From Pseudomonas sp. HMWF032 (GTDB taxonomy: Bacteria; Pseudomonadota; Gammaproteobacteria; Pseudomonadales; Pseudomonadaceae): 64,000 nucleotides of DNA. This document shows, in pieces, positions 48,764 to 62,869 of this stretch. The translations under genes were made by a program, and so were the position numbers. The stretch lies in the NCBI RefSeq assembly GCF_003060885.1, contig NZ_QAIG01000005.1, positions 430,054 through 494,053 on the forward strand, in the 5' to 3' direction. The notes beneath the pieces were generated by a model. The model did no database searches, was not told where the DNA came from, and was given only the letters and a program-made list of their open reading frames with translations. Position 1 is the first letter of the stretch. The number at the start of each line of letters is the position of its first letter.

Positions 48764-49467
48764 TGTCGGCCTTTCCAGTGATGTTGCAGGGTGGTTTGGT
48801 CACTGCACAGGGCACGAACCAGATTGAGGGCATGCGGCCATTCGCTGCGTGCACCGCTGTCTTGGCGAAGATCCAGTTGCCAATCATCACCCGGCGTCAG
48901 CAGCAGGCCAACGGCATAGGGGAACGGCACGTCATCAATAAACGGTGCATAAAGCGTAGGCGGGGTTTCTTCGGCCAGCACCAGTAGCACGGCCGGTGCG
49001 CCGTCACGGAGCATGCCGCAGGCTTCCAACATGGCGTTCTCCAGGCCGTCGCCGGCACCGGCAAGGGCTGTCATTTCGCTGTGATCACCGCGCTGAATCG
49101 ACCACAGGCCGATAATTGCGTTATGTACCGAGAGGCTGAACTGCGTGGGCGATAGCGGCTCATCGTGTGCCAGATCGGTAAGAATGGTCAGGGTGCGTGG
49201 GGTTTCACCGTGACGGCTGACAAACACCATAGGCAACTGTGGATGTGCTTCTGCCAGCGGCCAGGCGACGTGAAAGGCCATGCGCGCCAGGCGGCTCAGT
49301 CGTCGGCGTTGCATCGCGGGGAGTGCGCTGACATCCGGTTGTTGGCCGGTATCGACCAGGCGCGAGGGTGTCTGATGCCAGGCGCACCAGTCAGCCGTGC
49401 TGTCCAGGCCAGGGGCCCAGGCACGCCATTGTTCGATCCGGAAGTGTGTCACGCGGTGGGCGTCCAT
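48736..49467 (-). CDS. Aryl polyene cluster: chain-length factor (truncated ketosynthase-like)
   Basis: A 243-residue protein with only the N-terminal ketosynthase fold: FRIEQWRAWAPG at the start, MPMVFVSRHGETPRTLTIL, then FSLSVHNAIIGLWSI. Where a ketosynthase has its nucleophilic Cys, the sequence reads ALAGAGDGLENAM, so it cannot condense. Such ApeC-type subunits pair with a catalytic ketosynthase and set chain length. It is the first gene of the cluster. ATG at 49467 used; a GTG lies 15 bases upstream, and neither has a clear Shine-Dalgarno. Confidence 0.85.
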   Translation of the reverse strand: MDAHRVTHFRIEQWRAWAPGLDSTADWCAWHQTPSRLVDTGQQPDVSALPAMQRRRLSRLARMAFHVAWPLAEAHPQLPMVFVSRHGETPRTLTILTDLAHDEPLSPTQFSLSVHNAIIGLWSIQRGDHSEMTALAGAGDGLENAMLEACGMLRDGAPAVLLVLAEETPPTLYAPFIDDVPFPYAVGLLLTPGDDWQLDLRQDSGARSEWPHALNLVRALCSDQTTLQHHWKGRQWTWSRNKA

Positions 49468-49528
49468 GTCGGCTGCAACCAATCACAGCCCGCATAGAGC
49501 TTGGCGGCAGGTGTGGCGAAGTGCTGGC

Positions 49529-49557
49529 ATTATCCAGACCGCGCGGCTCGTGCGCAA
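49529..49557 (-). promoter_or_regulatory. Predicted sigma-70 promoter of the aryl polyene cluster
   Basis: On the minus strand, TTGCGC (49557-49552), 17 bases of spacer and GATAAT (49534-49529). It would give a leader of about 55 bases before the chain-length-factor gene. The divergent parA gene starts at 49681, so both promoters share this region. Confidence 0.4.
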
Positions 49558-49680
49558 ATCCATGGCGCAGGCTTCAGACCACTGGCGGCAGAGCAATTGC
49601 CGAAAATCTCGCCCTTGTCACGCGGTTTGCATAGAATTCGGGACCATTTCGGGGTTAATGCGGGATCAGGGAGGTGTTTC

Positions 49681-50451
49681 ATGCGGCGCGTGATCTTCAA
49701 TCAGAAGGGCGGTGTGGGTAAATCCAGTATTGCCTGCAACCTGGCCGCGGTGAGTGCTTCCCAGGGCTATCGCACCCTGCTAATCGATCTGGATGCCCAG
49801 GCCAATTCGACCCATTACCTCACCGGCCTGACTGGCGATGACATCCCCATGGGCATTGCCGAGTTCTTCAAGGGCACGCTGTCGTCTGCGCCGTTCGGCA
49901 AGAAGGGCGGCGTGGACATCTACGAAACGCCCTTTGAAAACCTGCATGTCGTGACCGCGACGGCTGAGCTGGCTGACTTGCAGCCCAAGCTGGAGCAGAA
50001 GCACAAGATCAACAAGCTGCGCAAACTGCTCGAAGAACTCAGCGAAGACTATGAGCGGATTTACCTCGATACGCCGCCAGCGTTGAATTTCTACACCGTC
50101 TCCGCGTTGATCGCCGCTGACCGCGTGTTGATTCCGTTTGATTGCGACAGCTTCTCGCGTCAGGCGCTGTATGGCTTGCTGCGTGAAATCGAAGAGCTCA
50201 AGGAAGACCACAATGAGGGCCTGGAGGTGGAGGGCATCGTGGTCAACCAGTTCCAGCCGCGCGCCAGTTTGCCGCAGCAGCTATTGGAAGAGCTGATCGC
50301 TGAAGGGTTGCCGGTATTGCCGGTTAACTTGATGAGTTCGGTGAAGATGCGTGAGTCGCATCAGGCCTGTACACCGCTGATCTACCTGGACCGCAGCCAC
50401 AAACTGACGCAGCAGTTTGTCGAGTTGCATGACCTGCTTAACGACAATTGA
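49681..50451 (+). CDS. ParA-family ATPase (chromosomal orphan)
   Basis: A 256-residue P-loop ATPase with deviant Walker [12 protein letters not shown] (residues 7-17), switch I/II segments [12 protein letters not shown] and [11 protein letters not shown], and the C-terminal [17 protein letters not shown]. No ParB partner is adjacent. A ParA-like orphan next to uspA and metY is common in Pseudomonas genomes, so this is chromosomal backbone rather than plasmid partition. ATG at 49681 with GGGAGG eight bases upstream; the open frame extends to 49501 without homology. Confidence 0.9.
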   Translation: MRRVIFNQKGGVGKSSIACNLAAVSASQGYRTLLIDLDAQANSTHYLTGLTGDDIPMGIAEFFKGTLSSAPFGKKGGVDIYETPFENLHVVTATAELADLQPKLEQKHKINKLRKLLEELSEDYERIYLDTPPALNFYTVSALIAADRVLIPFDCDSFSRQALYGLLREIEELKEDHNEGLEVEGIVVNQFQPRASLPQQLLEELIAEGLPVLPVNLMSSVKMRESHQACTPLIYLDRSHKLTQQFVELHDLLNDN

Positions 50452-50467
50452 GCGTTGGCTGTAATTA

Positions 50468-50493
50468 AAAAAAGCTGCCTAGGCAGCTTTTTT
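50468..50493. terminator. Rho-independent terminator after parA
   Basis: AAAAAAGCTGC pairs with GCAGCTTTTTT around CTAG; the symmetry lets it serve both convergent transcripts, parA and uspA. Confidence 0.9.
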
Positions 50494-50505
50494 ATTGGCT
50501 GGTTC

Positions 50506-50637
50506 AGAGCCTATTGAAGATCTCGCGAGCTAGAGCCGTGCAAGGCGAAAACAGGTGAGGACGCGGAGTGTACTTTTGTACATGAGCATTCCGAACTTGT
50601 TTTCAACGCAGCAGGGCCGACGCGCAGCAGATCGTCA
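50506..50637. repeat. Dispersed palindromic repeat of about 130 bases
   Basis: Ends are roughly inverted (TGAAGATCT near the left, AGATCGTCA at the right), inner blocks GAAAACAGG and CTTGTTTTC are inverted, and the centre is the hairpin TGTAC-TTTT-GTACA. There is no ORF. The phrase GAGCTAGAGCCGTGCAAGG is one I recall from a repeat found in many Pseudomonas and relatives. Its right end contains the uspA stop codon. Confidence 0.65.
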
Positions 50638-51435
50638 GCGGACGACGTAGATGTCGCAGGGTGCCTTGTGCAGAAAGTGCTGCGCCAAGCTGCCCAGCAA
50701 CGCTTGCGACAATGCGCTGCGGCCATGGCTGCCCAGTACCAGCAGTTCGATATCGTGGCTTTTCAGGCGGGCTTGCAGGCAACGCAGAATGCCGCCCTGT
50801 TCCACTGAGTGGCTCAGGGTCGGACCTTTTTCCGGCAGGTTCTGTGCTTCGTCTTCCAGCAACTGGTTGATCAGTGCCTTCTGTGTGGTCAATTGCGCTT
50901 CGACCTGCTTGGGCGTGCCCTTGTCCGGTTCAAACACATGCAGGGCATGCAGATCGGCACTTTCCGGTAGCAGGCGATAGGCTTGGCCGAGGGCGCTGCA
51001 GGCGCACAGGGAGAAGTCGATGGCAGCCAGGGCGCGCTCATACGGACTGAAATTGTTGCGCGCCACCAGCAGCAGCGGCACCGGGCAGTTGCGCGCAATG
51101 CGGTCGAGGCTGGTGCCGGAGAAGAAGTCGTGGCGCTGGTGATGGCCGCCAAGTACCAGCAGGTCGCAATCCAGCTCGTTGAGCTGCTGCAGGACCACTT
51201 CCGAGGGTTTGATGCCGCTGCGGATCAGCAGCTGGCTGCCGGGCGGGGCGTACTGCGTCAGGCTGCGATCCAGGGTCTGTTTGGCCTGTTCATGCTCCTG
51301 GCTACTCTTGCTCGGGTCGAGCACATGCAGGATGGTCAGTTTGGCGTTGAACTGCTTGGCCAGCTGCGTGGCGCGGCACAGCGCCATATCGGCAGTATCG
51401 CGCAGGTCGTGGGCAATAAGGATGTGACTGGGCAT
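50635..51435 (-). CDS. Tandem universal stress protein
   Basis: A 266-residue protein with two UspA domains. The first (HILIAHDLRDTADMALCRA to PVPLLLVARN) and the second (ERALAAIDFSLCACSALGQ to the end) share the fold; the second keeps the ATP-binding pattern in LLVLGSHGRSALSQALLGS. The first has LLVLGGHHQRHDFFSGTSL in its place, a weaker match. ATG at 51435 has GGAGAA eight bases upstream. Convergent with parA. The repeat at 50506-50637 reaches into its stop codon. Confidence 0.9.
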   Translation of the reverse strand: MPSHILIAHDLRDTADMALCRATQLAKQFNAKLTILHVLDPSKSSQEHEQAKQTLDRSLTQYAPPGSQLLIRSGIKPSEVVLQQLNELDCDLLVLGGHHQRHDFFSGTSLDRIARNCPVPLLLVARNNFSPYERALAAIDFSLCACSALGQAYRLLPESADLHALHVFEPDKGTPKQVEAQLTTQKALINQLLEDEAQNLPEKGPTLSHSVEQGGILRCLQARLKSHDIELLVLGSHGRSALSQALLGSLAQHFLHKAPCDIYVVR

Positions 51436-51523
51436 GGTCGGCGTTCTCCTGCCGATGCATGTCGGCACATTTATTGTGACCTCGAGTCATAGCTGGACTT
51501 TTGACCCAGGGCAAGGTCAGGCG

Positions 51524-51967
51524 TCAGCGCGTGCGTAATTGGTACAAGCCGCGACTCTGAGCCACTACTTCACCACTGTCGTCGGTCAGCTGCAACTCTA
51601 AAACGTATTCCGCTTTGCCCTCTTCTGTTGCCTGTTTTTGCAGCCGCTGGATTTCTTCCTCTGCAAGGTGTGCCTCGACCCAGATATCGCCGCTGGCCGG
51701 GCGCCGAAAGCGCAGGTTCATTTCCTTGACGATGGGGTAGAAACGCCGGGTATCGAAGCTGGTGAGAAACAACGCACCGCCCGGAATTTCCGCCAGGGTG
51801 AACAGTGCGCCGGCGTACATGCTGCCGATATGGTTCTGGTTGCCCGCCAGCGGCATGCGCAGACGGACATGACCCACTTCCAGCATTTCCGCTTTGAGGC
51901 CGCTGCGCTGGACAAAGGCAATCTGTTCTTCGGTGAGCTGGCGCACCAGTTCAAAGGGCATTGGCAT
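51524..51967 (-). CDS. PaaI/YiiD-type hotdog thioesterase-like protein
   Basis: A 147-residue hotdog protein. The segment NHIGSMYAGALFTLAEIPGGALFL is the central helix pattern of YiiD-C/DUF4442 thioesterase-like proteins, with the HxxxxxxG...E arrangement of the active site. The substrate is unknown. ATG at 51967 with GGAG six bases upstream; a GTG at 51979 would add four residues. It is a stand-alone gene between uspA and trxC on the same strand. Confidence 0.82.
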   Translation of the reverse strand: MPMPFELVRQLTEEQIAFVQRSGLKAEMLEVGHVRLRMPLAGNQNHIGSMYAGALFTLAEIPGGALFLTSFDTRRFYPIVKEMNLRFRRPASGDIWVEAHLAEEEIQRLQKQATEEGKAEYVLELQLTDDSGEVVAQSRGLYQLRTR

Positions 51968-52061
51968 GGTTGGCTCCACAGTTATTGTTGTGCAGCCAGC
52001 CTAAAGGTTGGTCGTGATTGGAGTAATGACCGCGCTGCCGTGGCCTGATTGACCGATCCGC

Positions 52062-52496
52062 TCAAATGCCCTGCTGGCGCAGCCAGCCAAGCAGTTGCGG
52101 CAAGGGCAGTGCGCCACTCTGGCGGGCAACTTCCACACCGCCCTTGAGCAGGATCAGCGTTGGGATCGAGCGAATGCCCATTTCCGCCGACAGCTGAGGG
52201 TTGGCTTCGCTGTCCAGCTTGGCCAGGCGGCAGTGGCCTTGCAGTTGCGCGGCGGCCTGTTCGTAGATCGGGGCAAAGCTGCGGCAGGGGCCGCACCAGC
52301 TGGCCCAGACATCAATCAGCAGCGGCAGGTCGCCCTTGTTCTGCGCGTCGAAGTTGGCTTGGGTCAGGTCGAAGGGTGTGCTGGGCAGCACTGCCGATTT
52401 GCAGCGGCCGCAGCGCGGCGTATCGCCCAGACGCTCGGCGGGAATACGATTAAGACCGTTGCAGTGTGGGCAGGGGATCAGCAGGGGATTGGACAT
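52062..52496 (-). CDS. trxC: Thioredoxin 2
   Basis: A 144-residue thioredoxin with an N-terminal zinc finger (Cys9, Cys12, Cys29 and Cys32 in CPHC and CGRC) and the active site WCGPC with Cys68 and Cys71. The cis-Pro is in IRSIPTLILL. The zinc finger distinguishes TrxC from TrxA; the protein reduces disulfides and supports the oxidative stress response. Length equals the family norm. Confidence 0.95.
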   Translation of the reverse strand: MSNPLLIPCPHCNGLNRIPAERLGDTPRCGRCKSAVLPSTPFDLTQANFDAQNKGDLPLLIDVWASWCGPCRSFAPIYEQAAAQLQGHCRLAKLDSEANPQLSAEMGIRSIPTLILLKGGVEVARQSGALPLPQLLGWLRQQGI

Positions 52497-52556
52497 GGGC
52501 GACTCCAGAGGCGGTTATCCCTTATCTGGAGTCGCTTGCGCGGATATCAAGGGCGA

Positions 52557-53834
52557 TTAGCGCGCCGCGGCGTCCAGCGCCTGGGCCAGGTCGGCGAGAA
52601 TGTCGTCGCTGTGCTCAATGCCAATCGACAGGCGCACCATGTCGCGCGGTACGCCGGCACGCTCCAGTTCTTCGTCATTCAGCTGGCGGTGGGTGGTCGA
52701 GGCCGGGTGGCAGGCCAGCGATTTGGCATCGCCGATGTTGACCAGGCGCACCACCAGCTGCAGCGCATCGATAAAGCGCGCGCCGGCTTCCTGACCACCG
52801 ACAATGCCGAACGAGAGGATCGAGGCCGGTTTGCCGCCGCAGTAACGTTGCGCCAGTGCATGCTCGGGGTGATCCGGCAGGCCGGCGTATTTCACCCAAG
52901 CCACTTGCGGGTGATTTTGCAGGTAATGGGCGACCTTCAGTGCGTTCTCGCAGTGGCGCTCCATGCGCAGCGCCAGGGTTTCCAGGCCTTGCAGAATCAG
53001 GAAAGCGTTGAACGGCGAGAGTGCCGCACCGGTGTTGCGCAACGGCACCACGCGGCAGCGACCGATAAAGGCCGCCGGGCCGAAGGCTTCGGTGTAGGTC
53101 ACGCCGTGGTAGGACGGGTCCGGGGTGTTCAGCAGCGGGAAGCGCGCCTTGTTGTCGGCCCAGGGGAATTTGCCGGAATCCACCACGATGCCGCCGATGC
53201 TGGTGCCGTGACCGCCGATGTATTTGGTCAGCGAGTGCACGACGATGTCCGCGCCATGCTCGAACGGGCGGCAGAGGATCGGCGTGGCCACGGTGTTGTC
53301 GACGATCAACGGCACGCCATGGCGGTGCGCGGCGGCGGCCAGCGCGGCGAGGTCAACGATATTGCCGGCCGGGTTGCCGATGGATTCGCAGAACACCGCT
53401 TTGGTGCGCTCGTCGATCAGCGCTTCGAGGGCGGCGATGTCGTCATGGGCGGCGAAGCGGGTCTGAATGCCGAAGCGCGGCAGGGTGTGGGCCAGCAGGT
53501 TGTAGGTGCCGCCATACAGTTTGGCCACCGAGACGATATTGTCACCGGCTTCGGCGACGGTCTGGATCGCGTAGGTGATCGCGGCCATGCCCGAGGCCAC
53601 GGCCAGCGCGCCGACGCCACCTTCCAGCGCCGCCACGCGCTCTTCGAGCACGGCGTTGGTCGGGTTCATGATCCGTGAATAGATATTGCCGGCGACCTTC
53701 AGGTCGAACAGATCGGCACCATGCTGGGTGTCGTCGAAGGCAAAGGAGCTGGTCTGGTAGATCGGCACCGCCACCGCCTTGGTGGTCGGGTCGGGGCTGT
53801 AGCCGGCGTGGATGGCCAGGGTTTCCAATTTCAT
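52557..53834 (-). CDS. metY: O-acetylhomoserine sulfhydrylase (MetY)
   Basis: A 425-residue PLP enzyme of the Cys/Met-metabolism family. The PLP lysine is Lys204 in HSLTKYIGGHG; the N-terminus (KLETLAIHAGYSPDPTTKAVAVPIYQT) and YSRIMNPTNAVLEERVAALEGG are typical of MetY. It makes homocysteine directly from O-acetylhomoserine and sulfide. The next gene upstream encodes a TauE/SafE sulfite or sulfonate transporter, a plausible sulfur-metabolism partner. No SAM riboswitch is evident in its leader of about 130 bases, which instead contains a terminator hairpin of the upstream gene. Confidence 0.93.
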   Translation of the reverse strand: MKLETLAIHAGYSPDPTTKAVAVPIYQTSSFAFDDTQHGADLFDLKVAGNIYSRIMNPTNAVLEERVAALEGGVGALAVASGMAAITYAIQTVAEAGDNIVSVAKLYGGTYNLLAHTLPRFGIQTRFAAHDDIAALEALIDERTKAVFCESIGNPAGNIVDLAALAAAAHRHGVPLIVDNTVATPILCRPFEHGADIVVHSLTKYIGGHGTSIGGIVVDSGKFPWADNKARFPLLNTPDPSYHGVTYTEAFGPAAFIGRCRVVPLRNTGAALSPFNAFLILQGLETLALRMERHCENALKVAHYLQNHPQVAWVKYAGLPDHPEHALAQRYCGGKPASILSFGIVGGQEAGARFIDALQLVVRLVNIGDAKSLACHPASTTHRQLNDEELERAGVPRDMVRLSIGIEHSDDILADLAQALDAAAR

Positions 53835-53886
53835 GCGCGCGTTCCTTCAGGGCAGTTTGAAAGACCCGCAGCATGGCCAAAGCAAG

Positions 53887-53925
53887 AAGGCCCGGTCAAT
53901 GCGCTGGGGCAATGAAACGGGCCTT
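53887..53925 (-). terminator. Probable terminator of the TauE/SafE gene
   Basis: AAGGCCCG pairs with CGGGCCTT, and inside it TCAATGC pairs with GCAATGA apart from one mismatch, leaving a short loop. The minus-strand tail (CTTCTTGCTTT) is only moderately T-rich. Confidence 0.5.
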
Positions 53926-53965
53926 TGTTAGAACGTTTTATAAGATGCTTATGACGCTACCCGTC

Positions 53966-54946
53966 TTAGCTCAGGGCCTTATATATGTTGTAGGCGCTGA
54001 TCAGGGTGATCAGGCAACCGACGATGGTCAGTAGCGTGCGCGCCGACAGCTTTTTGCACAGCAGCGCGGCGAACGGTGCGGCGAACATGCCGCCAAACAC
54101 CAGACCGGCGACCATCATCCAGGTGTCCGGTTGGCCGGCGAGGAGGATGAATGAGGCGGCGCTGGTGATGGTCAGGAAGAACTCGGCGAAGTTCACCGAG
54201 CCGATCGTGGTGCGTGGGTCGCTACCCGATCCGAGCAGGCTGCTGGTGACCACCGGCCCCCAGCCGCCGCCGCCGGCGGCATCGACGAAGCCACCAAACA
54301 GCGCGAGTTTGGCCACATGCTTGGGCTCACTGCGTTGCTGCTGCACGTGGCGATACGCCTTGCGCAGAATGTACAGGCCCATCAGCAGCAGGTAAGCGGA
54401 GATGAATGGCTTCATCACTTCGCCATCGAAACTGGTGATCAGCACCGCGCCGAGCACGGCACCGATGATCCCGGGCAGCAGCAGGCGCAGAAACAGCGAT
54501 TTGTTGACGTTGCCCAGCTTGGCGTGGGAAATCCCCGACAGGCCGGTGGTGAACACTTCGGCGATGTGCACGCTGGCACTGGCGGCAGCGGGAGAGGCGC
54601 CAGCACTGAGCAGGAAGGTAGTGGCTGTTATGCCATAAGCCATGCCCAGCGCGCCGTCGATGACCTGGGCGAAAAAGCCGACCGCCACCGCGCTCCAGAA
54701 GGTCGGGCTGCGCAGGGTGGTTTCGATGATCTGCAGGCCGCTATGGCCGTTGTTGTCGCCGAAGAACAGGCGCCAGGCGAGAAACAGCAGCAGGCCGATC
54801 AGGGTCAGCGCGGCGAACCATACGGCTGCTCGCAGTACGGGGTGATTGTCCGGGTGGGTGACGAAGTCTTCTACAGGGGGGAGCCCCAACGCCTGATGCT
54901 CGTCATTGAGCGGGCTTGAGCTGAGATCGAGATTACGAATTTTCAT
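53966..54946 (-). CDS. TauE/SafE family membrane transporter
   Basis: A 326-residue inner-membrane protein of the TSUP family. About 35 hydrophilic residues precede eight or so helices. Internal repeats GFFAQVIDGALGMAYG and GGFVDAAGGGGWGPV are the paired TSUP motifs in the first and second halves, as expected for a duplicated fold. The family exports or imports sulfite and organosulfonates. It lies directly upstream of metY with a terminator between, so co-expression is not assumed. Divergent from the racemase gene. Confidence 0.9.
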   Translation of the reverse strand: MKIRNLDLSSSPLNDEHQALGLPPVEDFVTHPDNHPVLRAAVWFAALTLIGLLLFLAWRLFFGDNNGHSGLQIIETTLRSPTFWSAVAVGFFAQVIDGALGMAYGITATTFLLSAGASPAAASASVHIAEVFTTGLSGISHAKLGNVNKSLFLRLLLPGIIGAVLGAVLITSFDGEVMKPFISAYLLLMGLYILRKAYRHVQQQRSEPKHVAKLALFGGFVDAAGGGGWGPVVTSSLLGSGSDPRTTIGSVNFAEFFLTITSAASFILLAGQPDTWMMVAGLVFGGMFAAPFAALLCKKLSARTLLTIVGCLITLISAYNIYKALS

Positions 54947-55016
54947 AACTAGGGGCGCGCCTGACAGCGGGTGGTAGAACAGGGCGTAAAACAGGCCGCG
55001 AAGATAATCGGCTTTG

Positions 55017-55031
55017 CTTAGAGAGTCTAAG
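55017..55031. promoter_or_regulatory. Palindrome CTTAGA-GAG-TCTAAG in a divergent intergenic region
   Basis: A perfect 6-base inverted repeat in the 215-base space between the TauE/SafE and racemase genes, inside an AT-rich patch where promoters are expected. It is a possible operator; no regulator is identified. Confidence 0.3.
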
Positions 55032-55161
55032 AATGTTTGGAAAGGTTTATATGCCTTTTCGATTTAATAGATAAGGCTGTACCGGCTGCTCTACTGCGCA
55101 CTGTGCCTGTGCGCCGGACCCGTGGCGGATTAGGCTCAAGGCTTTATCGAGTGGAGGTGAT

Positions 55162-55855
55162 ATGCGTCAGTTAGGCATTCTGGGTGGTATGAGTTGGGAG
55201 TCCACGGCCAGCTATTACCGCTTGCTCAACCAGGGCGTGCGCGAATGCCTCGGTGGGTTGCACTCGGCGCCCTTGTTGCTGCATTCAGTGGATTTTGCCG
55301 AGATCGCCGAGCTGCAGCGGCGCGCGGACTGGCAGGCGGCGGGTGAGCTATTGGCCTGTGCCGCGCAGAGCCTGAAGCAGGCCGGCGCGACAGCTTTGCT
55401 GCTGGCCACCAACACCATGCACAAGGTGGCGCCGGCCATCGAAGCGGCGGTGGACATTCCCCTGCTGCATATCGGCGATGCGGTTGGCCAGGCCCTGCAA
55501 CGCCAAGGTGTGCGCCGTGCGGCCCTGCTCGGGACGCGGTTCACCATGCAGGAGGACTTCTACCGCGAGCGCCTGGCTGAGCGTTTTGCCATCGACGTGA
55601 TCACCCCGAACGCCGTGCAGATGACTGAAATTGACCGGGTGATCTTTGCCGAGCTGTGTCAGGGGCAGTTTTTGCCGCAGGCGCGGGCGTTCTATCTGGA
55701 CTGTTTGCATACGCTGCAGGGGCAGGGCGCCGAGGTGGCGATTCTTGGCTGCACCGAGATCGGTTTGCTGCTCGATGGGCTGGATGCTCCGCTGCCCTTG
55801 CTCGACAGTACCGAACTGCATGTGGCGATGGGGCTGGAGTGGATGCTGAGTGGTT

Positions 55856-55860
<5 letters not shown>
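55162..55860 (+). CDS. Aspartate/glutamate racemase-family protein (one catalytic Cys replaced)
   Basis: A 232-residue protein of the YgeA branch: LGILGGMSWESTASYYRLLN at the N-terminus, LLATNTMHKVAP at 81-92 and ILGCTEIGLLLDG at 195-207. Racemases of this family use two cysteines; the second is Cys197 but the first position is Ala82 (ATNTMH instead of CTNTMH). One-base racemisation may be lost, so isomerase, deaminase or binding functions are possible. GGAGGTG lies 6-9 bases before the ATG. The TAG stop codon is contributed by the repeat at 55856-55953. Confidence 0.83.
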
Positions 55861-60842
<4,982 letters not shown>

Positions 60843-60921
60843 AGTGACGATCGTTGGCTCGAAAAGAAGCTGAGTTTAACAGGCGCGTGGGTCAGCGCCT
60901 GTGTTGCGCATAACGGGCCGT

Positions 60922-60938
60922 GCAGAACGGTGTTCTGC
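60922..60938. repeat. Small hairpin GCAGAAC-GGT-GTTCTGC
   Basis: A perfect 7-bp inverted repeat in the 108-base gap between the nhaP2-like stop codon and the mscK start. No T tract follows on either strand, so a terminator is unlikely. Confidence 0.4.
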
Positions 60939-60950
60939 GCGTGCACCGGG

Positions 60951-62696
60951 CTACAGGAACAAGCTCGGAGCGGGGCTGCTGCCTTCGGGGAATCTGACGC
61001 CGACTTTGCGGATCTTGTTCCCTTCCATGGCCGCCACTGTCCAGGTCAGGCCTTGCCATTCGACCTGGTCACCAATGACCGGCTCACCCCCAATTTCATG
61101 GGTGATAAACCGGCCCAGCGGCATCTGGCCATCGGTCTCACCCAGTTTCAGGCCATAAAGGGCTGCGACTGCGGCCAGTTCGGCATCACCTTCCAGGACA
61201 AAATCACCAAAGAAGCGCAGGTCCTGACCGCGTTTGGGCGCCTGACTGAACAGCCGGCCCAGGGCGGTGAGGTTATGTTCGTGGCCGACCACGCAGAGCA
61301 GATCACCGGCTTCCAGTGTGGTACTGCCGGAGGGATGCAGCAGCTCGCGGTCACGGAACAGTGCAGCGATACGTGTACCTTCCGGCATGTTCAGCTCGCG
61401 CAGCGCCGCTCCGATACACCACTTTTCTGCGCCGAGGCGGTAGATGAACAGCTCCCACTCGCTGGTTGGGTGGGTTTCCAGGCCCGCGCGGGAAATCGGC
61501 GCCGGATCAGGCGGTACGGTGACCTTCAGCAGCTTGGCTGCCCAGGGCAGGCTGGTGCCCTGCAGCAGCAGCGACACCAATACGATGAAGAAGGCCACGT
61601 TGAAGAACAGCTGGGCATTCGCTAGGCCGGCCATCAGCGGGAACACGGCGAGAATGATCGGCACTGCGCCGCGCAGGCCGACCCAGGCGATGAAGGCCTT
61701 CTCGCGGTCGTGGAAGGCGCGGAACGGCAGCAGGCCGATGAATACTGACAGCGGCCGGGCGAACAGGATCATCCACAGCGCCAGGCCCAGAGCCGGCAGG
61801 GCAATGGGCAGCAACTCGTGCGGGGTGACCAGCAGGCCAAGGACCAGGAACATACCGATCTGCGCCAGCCAGGTTAGACCGTCGAGGAAATGCAGGATGC
61901 CGTGACGCGAGCGGATCGGCCGGTTGCCCAGCAGCAGGCCGCACAGGTAGATGGCGAGGATGCCGCTGCCGCCCACGGCGTTGGTCACCGCGAAGATCAT
62001 GATCCCGCCGCTGACCACCAGCAGCGGATAGAGGCCGTTGGCCAGGGTCATGCGGTTGACCACCTGCAGCAGCAACCAGCCAGCGCCAAGGCCGAGCAGG
62101 CCGCCGATGCCGAACTGCTGGATCAGGTGCACGACGAAGGTCCAGCTGAAGCCGGACTCGCCGCTGGCAAGCAGCTCGATCAGCGTTACGGTGAGGAACA
62201 CCGCCATCGGGTCGTTGCTGCCCGACTCGATTTCCAGGGTGGCGCTGACTCGCTCGTTGAGCCCGCGTCCGCCGAGCAGACTGAACACTGCAGCGGCGTC
62301 GGTGGAGCCGACGATGGCGCCGATCAGCAGACCTTCCATCCAGCTCAGTTCGAACAGCCAGGCCGCTGCGATGCCGGTCAGTCCGGCGGTAATCAATACA
62401 CCGACGGTGGCCAGTGAAAGTGAGGGCCACAAGGCCACGCGGAAGCTGGATACGCGGGTTCGCATGCCGCCATCGAGCAGGATGATGGCCAGCGCCAGGT
62501 TGCCTACCAGGTAAGCCGTTGAGTAGTCGTTGAACGCGATGCCGCCGGGGCCGTCGGTGCCGGCGAACATGCCGACCACAAGAAAGATCACCAGAATCGG
62601 GATGCCGAAGCGTGAACCGAATGCACTGACCAGAATGCTCATTGCCACCAGCACGCCACCGATCAAAAACAGATTATTGATGGTGCTGGCATCCAA
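60951..62696 (-). CDS. nhaP2: NhaP2-type potassium/sodium-proton antiporter
   Basis: A 581-residue antiporter. About twelve helices include the CPA1 core: [30 protein letters not shown] with the functional Thr-Asp pair, [13 protein letters not shown] with the Asn-Asp pair, and a late [16 protein letters not shown] soluble C-terminus of about 190 residues carries RCK-C ([27 protein letters not shown]) and CorC/HlyC-like parts that sense the cytosol. This layout is that of NhaP2/CvrA. It stands between mscK and the acyl-CoA dehydrogenase gene, all on the minus strand. Confidence 0.92.
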   Translation of the reverse strand: MDASTINNLFLIGGVLVAMSILVSAFGSRFGIPILVIFLVVGMFAGTDGPGGIAFNDYSTAYLVGNLALAIILLDGGMRTRVSSFRVALWPSLSLATVGVLITAGLTGIAAAWLFELSWMEGLLIGAIVGSTDAAAVFSLLGGRGLNERVSATLEIESGSNDPMAVFLTVTLIELLASGESGFSWTFVVHLIQQFGIGGLLGLGAGWLLLQVVNRMTLANGLYPLLVVSGGIMIFAVTNAVGGSGILAIYLCGLLLGNRPIRSRHGILHFLDGLTWLAQIGMFLVLGLLVTPHELLPIALPALGLALWMILFARPLSVFIGLLPFRAFHDREKAFIAWVGLRGAVPIILAVFPLMAGLANAQLFFNVAFFIVLVSLLLQGTSLPWAAKLLKVTVPPDPAPISRAGLETHPTSEWELFIYRLGAEKWCIGAALRELNMPEGTRIAALFRDRELLHPSGSTTLEAGDLLCVVGHEHNLTALGRLFSQAPKRGQDLRFFGDFVLEGDAELAAVAALYGLKLGETDGQMPLGRFITHEIGGEPVIGDQVEWQGLTWTVAAMEGNKIRKVGVRFPEGSSPAPSLFL

Positions 62697-62869
62697 GGCG
62701 CGTACTCCGTGCGAGGTGGTCGACTGCGCCAGTATGCATGGCGCATGCCAGGGATTCTAACCGCTGCTCGTCTTTGTCGCTGGAAAAAAACGGCCTCTGT
62801 TCAGCCTGGCGTCAGACAGGCTGGGCGATGTGCATGGCTGACGAGGCGGTGGGCCATACCTTGCGCCAT

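Noticed and set aside
49501-49680. 60-codon N-terminal extension of ParA
   Set aside because: ParA proteins start close to the KGGVGKS motif; the ATG at 49681 has a GGGAGG site, and the extension covers the promoter region of the divergent cluster.
53835-53965. Possible SAM-responsive riboswitch upstream of metY
   Set aside because: The only structure found is a terminator-like hairpin belonging to the upstream gene; no aptamer-like pairing was seen.
60922-60938. Hairpin between the nhaP2-like and mscK genes as a terminator
   Set aside because: No T tract on either strand; kept only as a small inverted repeat.
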